DNA of 6,809 nucleotides from Chloroflexi bacterium RBG_16_48_8 (GTDB lineage: Bacteria > Chloroflexota > Anaerolineae > Anaerolineales > E44-bin32). The stretch is from the NCBI GenBank assembly GCA_001795115.1, contig MGNI01000215.1, positions 20,582 through 27,390 of the forward strand, in the 5' to 3' direction. Position numbers and translations under genes: made by a program. The notes under the pieces were generated by a model. It had not been told where the DNA came from and made no database searches. It saw nothing but the letters and a program-made list of their open reading frames with translations. This document shows, one piece after another, positions 1-5,391 of the stretch (within the stretch, counting starts at the first letter, position 1; each line of letters opens with the position of its first letter).

Positions 1-291
1 AGCAATATGAATCCCACCGGATTTCAATCCGGCCAGGATCCCATCTTCACCCAACAAGATATCTTGAACGGATTGGTCATCCGCCAGGCAGGTGATCATG
101 ATATCTACTCTACTGGCTGCCTCTCTCGGGGACGATGTCCTTATTGCCCCCTTCTCTATTAAAGGGTCCATCTTGGATTCGGTCCGATTATGGAGGGTCA
201 GGTCAAAACCTGCTTTCAGGATGTTGGCTGCCATAAAACCCCCCATACGACCTAGCCCAATAAACCCAACCTTGAGATCTCCTCCTGACAT
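1..291 (-). CDS. 3-hydroxyisobutyrate dehydrogenase family NAD(P)-binding protein (N-terminal part, cut by window edge)
   Basis: The first 97 codons of a gene read leftward and leave the window at base 1. The protein opens with a Rossmann beta-strand and dinucleotide-binding loop, VGFIGLGRMGGFMAANI (residues 8-24, glycines 12, 14 and 17). It continues with HNRTESK (about 48-54) and the ITCLADDQSV stretch (about 72-81) typical of the 6-phosphogluconate / 3-hydroxyisobutyrate dehydrogenase superfamily. Members reduce or oxidise beta-hydroxy acids and related semialdehydes (3-hydroxyisobutyrate, tartronate semialdehyde, sulfolactaldehyde) with NAD(P)H in the cytoplasm. The catalytic Lys lies in the missing part, so the substrate cannot be judged. 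The ATG start is supported by a strong ribosome binding site at 301-308. It lies 78 bp downstream of the quinone-oxidoreductase-like gene on the same strand, so co-transcription is likely. Confident for the family; the substrate is unknown. Confidence 0.9.
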   Translation of the reverse strand, partial: MSGGDLKVGFIGLGRMGGFMAANILKAGFDLTLHNRTESKMDPLIEKGAIRTSSPREAASRVDIMITCLADDQSVQDILLGEDGILAGLKSGGIHIA

Positions 292-300
292 GGATCTTTG

Positions 301-308
301 CCTCCCTT
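301..308 (-). promoter_or_regulatory. Ribosome binding site of the hydroxyacid dehydrogenase gene
   Basis: AAGGGAGG on the minus strand, 9 nt before the ATG at 291. This fixes the start of the partial gene. The same 15-base block that includes it recurs in front of the M24 gene (2843-2857). Confidence 0.8.
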
Positions 309-318
309 CAGATGTTGA

Positions 319-357
319 GTGGTGTGAGGGGAATCGATTGATATTTTCCCGCACCAC
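319..357 (-). repeat. Intercistronic stem-loop between the two dehydrogenase genes
   Basis: GTGGTG (319-324) pairs with CACCAC (352-357), and GGGAA (329-333) pairs with TTCCC (346-350). An asymmetric 4/1 internal loop separates the two helices and a 12-nt loop closes them. It occupies much of the 78-bp spacer between the quinone-oxidoreductase-like gene and the dehydrogenase gene. No T run follows on the minus strand, so it does not look like an intrinsic terminator. An mRNA-processing or stabilising structure is possible (inference). Confidence 0.4.
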
Positions 358-369
358 CAGAAGATAAAC

Positions 370-1338
370 TTACAGGACGATAGCGATTTTGCCAACAGAT
401 CGCTGGTTTTCAATCCAATGGTGCGCCTTGACGATCTCCTCCAATTTGAAGGTCTTCGAAACAGAATCGAGCTTTTCATTTTGTAGCCATTCCATCAGGA
501 AGTCCGTGGCCTGACGAAATTCTTCTCTGTTAAGGACGGTGTAAACAGAATTTATGCTCAGGGTTAACGATTTGGGCATGATGGTCTCATAAGGCTCGAG
601 GAGATCCTTCCCCGCAGCATAACCATAGATCACCCAACGCCCCAGTGGTCTGATTGCGAGTGGATCTGTTCGGAATGTAGGTCCTCCAACACTGTTGAAA
701 GAGATATCAACGCCCTCCCCATCCGTTATCCGTAATACTTCCTGGACGTAATCCGTTTTTCTGTAATTGATGCAGTAGTCTGCGCCGTTGCCTTTACAAT
801 AAGCTGCCTTCTCATCCGAGCTGGATAGGGCAATAACGGTGTTGTCTGCGTGGCGTTTGGCAATTTGGGTGATGAGCGTTCCAATCCCTCCGGCACCAGC
901 ATGAATCAGGATTGTTTCATTGGGTTGTGTCTTTCCGAAGGTGTAATAGTTGAGATAAGCGATGCGCAGGTTGATGAGATAGACGATCCCTTGGGAATGT
1001 TTCACATGATCAGGTAGGATAACGACCGCATCCTCTTTGGCTAAGGCATATTCTGCATATCCGCCTTTCGGTATGAAAGCCATGACGCGCTCACCGGGTT
1101 GGAGGTGCTTGACCTTTGCTCCCACTTTTTCTATCGTCCCAGAAACTTCCCGTCCGGGCACGAAGGGGAGAGGCGGGAGATGGATATAATCTCCCCTGCG
1201 CATCTGGGTATCGGCGAAGACGATTCCAGCAACTTCGACTTTAATCCGAACCTCATCCCCGATTGGTTCCAGGATAGGAAGGTCGACGAGTTTGAGATTT
1301 TCGGCTGGACCGAATTGATCGAGTTGAACTGCCCGCAC
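370..1338 (-). CDS. Zinc-independent medium-chain dehydrogenase, quinone oxidoreductase family
   Basis: A complete 322-residue protein, the usual length for NADPH:quinone oxidoreductase (QOR/zeta-crystallin-like) enzymes. The N-terminal GroES-like catalytic domain spans about 1-120, with the family blocks VEVAGIVFADTQMRRGDY (34-51) and PFVPGREVSGTIEKVG (58-73). The Rossmann domain follows, with the nucleotide loop HAGAGGIGTLITQIAK (146-161), then ADYCINY (186-192) and FNSVGG (214-219). There is no structural-zinc Cys cluster and no catalytic-zinc Cys, so it belongs to the zinc-free branch, which reduces quinones or activated double bonds of enals and enones with NAD(P)H. It starts with GTG, supported by AAGGAG at 1350-1355. 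It sits between the M24 gene and the hydroxyacid dehydrogenase gene on the same strand. A possible own promoter is at 1382-1387. The exact substrate cannot be read from sequence. Confidence 0.9.
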   Translation of the reverse strand: MRAVQLDQFGPAENLKLVDLPILEPIGDEVRIKVEVAGIVFADTQMRRGDYIHLPPLPFVPGREVSGTIEKVGAKVKHLQPGERVMAFIPKGGYAEYALAKEDAVVILPDHVKHSQGIVYLINLRIAYLNYYTFGKTQPNETILIHAGAGGIGTLITQIAKRHADNTVIALSSSDEKAAYCKGNGADYCINYRKTDYVQEVLRITDGEGVDISFNSVGGPTFRTDPLAIRPLGRWVIYGYAAGKDLLEPYETIMPKSLTLSINSVYTVLNREEFRQATDFLMEWLQNEKLDSVSKTFKLEEIVKAHHWIENQRSVGKIAIVL

Positions 1339-1349
1339 TGAAGGGTTTT

Positions 1350-1355
1350 CTCCTT
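1350..1355 (-). promoter_or_regulatory. Ribosome binding site supporting a GTG start
   Basis: AAGGAG on the minus strand, 11 nt before the GTG at 1338-1336. It supports GTG as the start of the quinone-oxidoreductase-like gene. The protein then begins MRAVQLDQFG, the normal family start. Confidence 0.7.
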
Positions 1356-1381
1356 AAGACAGCATGTGGCTCTCAATGATC

Positions 1382-1387
1382 ATTATA
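1382..1387 (-). promoter_or_regulatory. Candidate -10 box with overlapping palindrome upstream of the quinone-oxidoreductase-like gene
   Basis: A perfect TATAAT on the minus strand, about 45 bp before the GTG start. A transcript starting just downstream would have a short leader containing the ribosome binding site. No good -35 box lies 16-18 bp upstream (GACGGG at 17 bp), so activator dependence or chance are both possible. The 10-bp palindrome AATGATCATT (1375-1384) overlaps the box and could be an operator (inference). Confidence 0.35.
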
Positions 1388-1454
1388 AAATAATTGGAAA
1401 AACACCCGTCTTTCTAATAGAAGCGTCAGATATGATGCCATTCCGACGACCAAA

Positions 1455-1570
1455 GGGAGGAGGGATCTCATGTTCCTAATAGCTTGGCACAAAAGTAGGA
1501 AGTAAGTCTACGCAGTGGACTTCGTAAGACGACCACAGGTCGCCCGAGATCCCTCGGCCGCGCTCGGGAT
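1455..1570. repeat. Intergenic palindrome-rich, REP/MITE-like region
   Basis: This non-coding stretch between the M24 and quinone-oxidoreductase-like genes holds nested inverted repeats. GAGGGATCTC (1460-1469) is the exact reverse complement of GAGATCCCTC (1546-1555). CGACC-ACA-GGTCG occupies 1530-1542. CCGAG-ATCC-CTCGG occupies 1544-1557. CCCGAG (1543-1548) can alternatively pair with CTCGGG (1563-1568), and ATCCC (1549-1553) with GGGAT (1566-1570). The block around GAGATCCCTCGG...CTCGGGATGACA resembles dispersed intergenic repeats I recall from many environmental bacterial genomes; this is memory, not a search result. No T tract follows, so it is not a canonical terminator. Confidence 0.45.
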
Positions 1571-1620
1571 GACAATAGGTGATACGTTCTTCCATCATTT
1601 ACACTACTTTACGCTGATCA

Positions 1621-2844
1621 CTACCTCGGAGCCAGCACCATGAGCTCTTCACAAGGCCATTTGGTGATGACCTTATGTCCATCCTTGGTGACGATGAGCT
1701 GGGATTCGATTCGGGCGCCATCCTCCCCCTCACCACAAAATGTTTCAAGCGCAAAGTGCATACCTTCCACGACAGGTTGTGGATGCTTGAGGGAATAGGC
1801 ACGTGAGATCCAGGGTTTTTCATGGTGGCTTAAGCCAAGCCCATGCCCAACGGCAAGGCCAAAGGCTTGTTTTTCATCCTGATAACCCATGTCCTTTGCT
1901 GAAGGCCATGTGGATGCGATATCGGCCGTTGTGATTCCAGGGCGTACCACATCGATGGAAGCTTGCAGCCAATCGTAGGCTTTTTTGTAGATATCCTTCT
2001 GGTTCTGAGTAGCGCGTGTAATGGCGAAGGTTCGGTAATAGCATGTGGCGTAGCCCAGATAATGGCTCATGATATCGATGAACACCAGATCCCCGGGGCG
2101 AATCAGGCGATCGGAATAGTCATGTGGATGGGGGTTGCTTCGAGGCCCAGAGACACAGTTGATCCCGCTGATGCGATCGACACCACGTTCCGTTAACCAG
2201 GCCATGATCTGAGCTACAACCTCATTCTCTTTGATTCCTGGCTTGATGAAGTCGACAATTTGAGCGTAGACGCCATCCACCAAAGAGGCGGACAATTCGA
2301 TGACCTTCAATTCGTCCGGGCATTTTATTTCGCGTGCATCGAACATGGCGTTGTAGCCATTGGCAACCTGGAGGTTAGCGTCTCTCAGTGCGTCCAGCAT
2401 ATAAAGCTCGGGCAGATCAAGGCCTACAGGCATGTCAGCAACCTTATTCTCTTCCAGGACCGCCTTGATCTCGGCGATGGCTGCGCCAGCTGTCTCCACA
2501 TTGATCTCATGCACATTGGCGCCGCGATGCCAGGGCAATGAGGGGCGAATATTCTCTGGTTTCAGCCATGGGCAAAGACGCTGCTTCCAGACGGCTGCGG
2601 TGCCCACTTCATAAAGGACGGGGTCTCCCTCCCTGGGCAGGACGCACCAGCGGAAAAATTTCCCCCGAGTCCATTCCGCTAGAGTTGTTCCAGTGATATA
2701 GCGGATGTTGTCCTCGTCGAAACACAGCAGGGACCCTAAAAGGTATTTCTCCATCATCTGACGGGCGCGGTTAAGCCTGTAATTCCGCATGGCGTCGAAG
2801 TCGATCCGATTTTCAACATCGGTAGCCATCATTCCTAATGTCAT
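1621..2844 (-). CDS. M24 family (Xaa-Pro peptidase/creatinase-like) protein with one altered metal ligand
   Basis: A complete 407-residue protein with the two-domain layout of aminopeptidase P, prolidase and creatinase. The N-terminal creatinase-like domain covers about 15-165, including FDEDNIRYITG (42-52). The pita-bread catalytic domain covers about 175-400. Expected dinuclear metal ligands are D257 (LVFIDI), H334 (VGHGLGLSHHE), E367 (ALETF) and E380 (RIESQ). The second ligand, normally Asp in a GYxxDxxRTF context, is Cys268 here (GYATCYYRTF). Family members cleave Xaa-Pro bonds, but relatives include creatinase, ectoine hydrolase and the DMSP lyase DddP, so a small-molecule hydrolase or lyase role fits the metabolic setting. 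Met1 is preferred over Met5 and Met6 because AAGGGAGG lies 5 nt upstream. It is 117 bp downstream of the GntR regulator and probably in its transcription unit. Family sure, activity uncertain. Confidence 0.9.
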   Translation of the reverse strand: MTLGMMATDVENRIDFDAMRNYRLNRARQMMEKYLLGSLLCFDEDNIRYITGTTLAEWTRGKFFRWCVLPREGDPVLYEVGTAAVWKQRLCPWLKPENIRPSLPWHRGANVHEINVETAGAAIAEIKAVLEENKVADMPVGLDLPELYMLDALRDANLQVANGYNAMFDAREIKCPDELKVIELSASLVDGVYAQIVDFIKPGIKENEVVAQIMAWLTERGVDRISGINCVSGPRSNPHPHDYSDRLIRPGDLVFIDIMSHYLGYATCYYRTFAITRATQNQKDIYKKAYDWLQASIDVVRPGITTADIASTWPSAKDMGYQDEKQAFGLAVGHGLGLSHHEKPWISRAYSLKHPQPVVEGMHFALETFCGEGEDGARIESQLIVTKDGHKVITKWPCEELMVLAPR

Positions 2845-2849
2845 CTTTG

Positions 2850-2857
2850 CCTCCCTT
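2850..2857 (-). promoter_or_regulatory. Ribosome binding site of the M24 gene
   Basis: AAGGGAGG on the minus strand, 5 nt before the ATG at 2844. The in-frame Met5 codon would be 17 nt away, so the first ATG is the better start. Confidence 0.75.
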
Positions 2858-2946
2858 TTTCATATGAGATGATTCTGGTGTTCATCGGTTATGGTGCCAC
2901 TAGTTGGGTAGATTTTGGTAAGAATGCCCCTCCTCTTGACCATGAA

Positions 2947-2972
2947 AAGTAGATTTCAGCTTTATTCTACTT
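2947..2972 (-). repeat. Weak stem-loop over the regulator stop codon
   Basis: AAGTAGA pairs with TCTACTT (7 bp) around a 12-nt loop that contains the gntR stop codon. On the minus strand the distal arm runs into a short TTTT. The stem is AT-rich, so it is at best a weak terminator or attenuator between the regulator and the M24 gene. Confidence 0.25.
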
Positions 2973-3759
2973 CTCCCTTTTGCTTCTGATGGAGCTGCCA
3001 GATATGTTTGCGAAGGATCTCATCCTCATCCTTTTTGAAGGCATCGAACTCAAACGCAGAACGAGTCGCACTCTCCGTGTCTTGACGGACTTGCAATAGG
3101 TGATCACGCATGGTTTTTCTGGCAGCCTCTGGGTCATGTTGTGCTACCGCTTTGAGTATCCGTTTGTGGTGAAGCTGTCCCCGTTCTGGACCACCCTTGG
3201 CGAGGCCAATGCGTATCCGCTGTTCTCTAAGGAGATCCATAATGGCATTGATGATTTGTGGGATCAGGGGATTTCCAGTCGCCTCCGCTAGGATCGTGTG
3301 GAATTCCAGATCGGCACTAGTCCAAACATCCGGGTCTAATGTTTCATCCATCACATCGAGGCAATCCTGCATTCTGGCGAGATGTTCTGGCTCTATTTGG
3401 GATGCTGCCAGCGCTGCGATCTCGGGCTCGAGGATTTCCCGGACTTGCATCAGGTCCAATGTTCGTTCCTGTCCCCCAAGTTGGATCATTAAATGGAGAG
3501 AATTTCTTACAGCGAGGGAGGTGTCATTGGTGATGAAAGTGCCTCTGCCCGAGTGGATCTCAATCAACCCCTTCTGTGCCAGGGCTTTAATGGCTTCGCG
3601 GATCACCGTGCGACTCACCTGGAACTGCCGGGAAAGATCTCGTTCGGAAGGCAATTGATCCCCCCAGATCAAATCCCCCTCTAAAATCCGCTGCTCGATC
3701 TGATGAGCAACTTGTTCGAAGAGTCTGCTGGTGCGGACAGGTTCATACATAGAGGTCAT
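2962..3759 (-). CDS. GntR-family transcriptional regulator, FadR subfamily (FCD domain)
   Basis: A complete 265-residue DNA-binding regulator. The winged helix-turn-helix covers about 10-78 with the classic GntR blocks GDQLPSERDLSRQFQVSRTVIREAI (33-57) and KGLIEIHSGRGTFI (63-76). The C-terminal FCD ligand-binding domain covers about 100-235. Its usual metal-binding residues are present: D150 and H154 (ADLEFHTILAEATGNP), H198 (LHHKRI) and H220 (RDHL). FCD regulators typically sense small carboxylates through this metal site and act as local repressors. Met1 is chosen because an in-frame TAG lies eight codons upstream and no other start intervenes; the ribosome binding site is weak (AGAAAGA). 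It diverges from a transporter and precedes the M24 gene, suggesting control of this locus. The charged C-terminal tail (240-265) extends past the FCD domain. Confidence 0.95.
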   Translation of the reverse strand: MTSMYEPVRTSRLFEQVAHQIEQRILEGDLIWGDQLPSERDLSRQFQVSRTVIREAIKALAQKGLIEIHSGRGTFITNDTSLAVRNSLHLMIQLGGQERTLDLMQVREILEPEIAALAASQIEPEHLARMQDCLDVMDETLDPDVWTSADLEFHTILAEATGNPLIPQIINAIMDLLREQRIRIGLAKGGPERGQLHHKRILKAVAQHDPEAARKTMRDHLLQVRQDTESATRSAFEFDAFKKDEDEILRKHIWQLHQKQKGEVE

Positions 3760-3902
3760 TTGGGACGATCTTTCTGCATGCTACTCTGGTAAACAATCCA
3801 TGTTGAGGCCATTAGCGAGGTCTTTCGCGTTCTCCTGGTTTTATGGATTAAAGCTTTGTGGTATAGTAGCCTGATGATATGATGTCTCGGCGGCTCGTAT
3901 CT

Positions 3903-3931
3903 ATACTATGACACATTACAGTCAATGTCAA
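3903..3931 (-). promoter_or_regulatory. Sigma70-type promoter of the GntR regulator
   Basis: On the minus strand a perfect -35 TTGACA (3926-3931) is followed, after exactly 17 bp, by TAGTAT (3903-3908) as the -10 box. Transcription would start near 3896 and give a leader of about 137 nt. The half-sites TGACA and TGTCA (N12 between them) sit inside the promoter, from the -35 box to the edge of the -10 box. This is a plausible place for an autoregulatory operator (inference). Confidence 0.75.
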
Positions 3932-3940
3932 TTTTAAGGG

Positions 3941-4071
3941 GGGTGTATTCCAAGAACTGTTGCATCACATTCTTCTATGGGGAGAGTTGGTTAGTGTGGA
4001 GTAGCGCTCCCTGAAACTATACCAGCGTTCAGCCTGGCGGCACTCAATTCAACCATTCTTGGAATATATCC
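3941..4071. repeat. 131-bp stretch bounded by imperfect inverted repeats (MITE-like candidate)
   Basis: Arms 3941-3962 and 4050-4071 are inverted copies matching at 18 of 22 positions, including a perfect 11-bp core, TATTCCAAGAA (3946-3956) against TTCTTGGAATA (4056-4066). The enclosed bases have no open reading frame of note. The layout suits a miniature inverted-repeat element or an eroded insertion-sequence remnant. No clear target-site duplication is visible. It could instead be a regulatory dyad, though the spacing is large for that. Confidence 0.45.
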
Positions 4072-4099
4072 ACAGGATCGATGCTCTTCGATCCTGTGG
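4070..4099. repeat. Perfect 12-bp inverted repeat with 6-nt loop
   Basis: CCACAGGATCGA (4070-4081) and TCGATCCTGTGG (4088-4099) are exact reverse complements around TGCTCT. The helix would be very stable. Neither strand has a T tract after it, so it is not a standard intrinsic terminator. It abuts the right arm of the 131-bp element and lies about 73 bp before the transporter start. Confidence 0.8.
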
Positions 4100-4171
4100 T
4101 GTAGAGATCGCTTTGGAAGGATCAAGCCAATGTCCATTTGGTTCATGGATTGATATAGAAAAACTCATTTT

Positions 4172-5188
4172 GTGACCGATAGTAGCTTCGTTCAAGATAT
4201 CAAGAGAAACCAGCTCATCTTGACTTTGTATTTACCAACATTGATTCTGGCTTTATGTCAGGGTTTGTTGGAGCCTGTTATACCCCTTTTTGCCAAAGAT
4301 TTGGATATCAATTACGGGCTTGTGGGTCTGGTCGTGGCTGGCTATACCTTGGTATGTTATTGGGTGATATTCCTTCAGGGATGCTATTGAGGGTATTGGG
4401 CAAGAAGAGAAGCATGATGCTCGGATTTGCCCTATCTTCACTGGCGACAGTGGTACTTTTCTTTACAAGAAATATTCCGGAGGTGCTTCTGTGTCGCATT
4501 CTTTCCGGATTTGGGATCGCATTGTTCAATCTCGCGCGTCACGCCTATTTGGCGGATTCGGTTTCCATCCCCAATCGTGGCAGAATTATCGCCCTCCTGG
4601 GTGGCGTTTTCAGGTTGGGGAGTTTCGCTGGTCCTGCGGTAGGGGGGGTGGTTGCAGCAACCTTCGGCTTACGCCTTCCTTTCCTGCTTTATGGCGCGGA
4701 TATCCTGGGTTTGGATGTCGATGTCATTGGTTATATTGTCAGCATCGCGGCGGCTATCGACGTGACGCTGTTCCTGCCGGCGGGTTGGATTATGGACCGA
4801 CTCGGGCGTAAGGTTGCGATTGTGCCAGCCTTTGCAATCATGGCTGTTGGGATGGGGGAGTCCTGCCATTGACGGAAAGTGCTGCGGGTCTGACACTGGC
4901 AGCCTGCCTGATGGGTTTGGGCAATGGTCTTAGTTCTGGCGCCATGTTGACCCTGGGTGCGGATCTGGCACCAGCGGAGGAGCAGGGGGAGTTCCTGGGT
5001 GTTTGGAGGCTTATTGGGATGTGGGTTCTTCTGGAGGGCCCTTGGTTGTGGGGGCTGTGGCGGATATTTTCATTCTGCCTGTAGCGGCATTGGTGATGGG
5101 AGCTGCAGGACTGCTCTCGGCGACCATTTTCTTATTGATGGTCCCTGAGACTTTACAAAAACGCTCCCCTGTCACAGAAATGAGGTAA
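4172..5188 (+). pseudogene. Major facilitator superfamily transporter, broken by three frameshifts and an internal deletion
   Basis: Joining three reading frames gives about 338 residues of one MFS protein against about 400 normally. It begins at a GTG (4172) with a weak ribosome binding site. TM1 and TM2 follow (EPVIPLFAKDLDINYGLVG), then a motif-A loop (GDIPSGMLLRVLGKKR), TM3-TM5, a second motif-A copy (PAGWIMDRLGRK) and TM8-TM12, ending VPETLQK. Shifts lie near 4351 (GYTL to GMLLGD), near 4856 (AVGMG to VLPLTESA) and near 5014 (WRLIG to DVGSSGGP). Each is mended by adding one G to a G run. Between LRLPFLLYGA and DILGLDV (about 4690-4700) most of TM6, the central loop and TM7 seem missing. 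It would have imported or exported a small molecule at the inner membrane. It is divergent from the GntR regulator, so probably once its target. Sequencing or assembly error is the alternative to true decay. Confidence 0.85.
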
Positions 5189-5391
5189 ACTCCTCTTTAC
5201 CTTTATTCAAGTTCATAGCTTTTCATAGATGGCCGTCTCCCCCAAATCTCACCGTAGGAATACAATATGTAACACCTAATGGAATGGACCCCTTACCCGG
5301 GCTTCACTGGGTTACAGCATTGAAAGCAGCTATGATAGAGATGTTGATCCTTAGGTTTTGAAACATCAGGCTTTGGCGGATCACCCTTGGA

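Larger units (their letters stand above)
3760..4171. other. Divergent intergenic region between regulator and transporter (412 bp)
   Basis: No convincing gene is seen here. From left to right it holds a leader of about 137 nt for the regulator with a tiny open frame (3756-3812), a strong minus-strand promoter (3903-3931), a 131-bp stretch bounded by imperfect inverted repeats (3941-4071), and a perfect 12-bp hairpin (4070-4099). The remaining bases before the transporter start at 4172 show no clear promoter or ribosome binding site. Confidence 0.7.

Noticed and set aside
2936..2966. TTGACC with downstream TTTATT as a plus-strand promoter
   Set aside because: The -10 match is poor, and it would direct transcription antisense into the regulator with no gene to serve.
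3197..3658. A 153-codon plus-strand open frame opposite the regulator
   Set aside because: It lies wholly antisense to a clear FCD regulator, its protein has no recognisable domain, and it has no good ribosome binding site. It is a shadow of the real gene.
4082..4110. The 12-bp hairpin as an intrinsic terminator
   Set aside because: No T tract follows on either strand, and no gene ends next to it.
4131..4159. TGTCCA-17-TATAGA as a promoter for the transporter
   Set aside because: The -35 box matches poorly, and the -10 box would leave too little room for a leader before the GTG start at 4172.
4340..5030. Programmed ribosomal frameshifting in the transporter
   Set aside because: Three separate shifts in one gene, all in the same direction, without slippery heptamers or stimulatory structures, plus an internal deletion, fit decay or sequence error far better.
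5310..5340. TATGAT as a -10 box for the MBL gene
   Set aside because: No acceptable -35 box lies 16-18 bp upstream, so it was not listed as a promoter.
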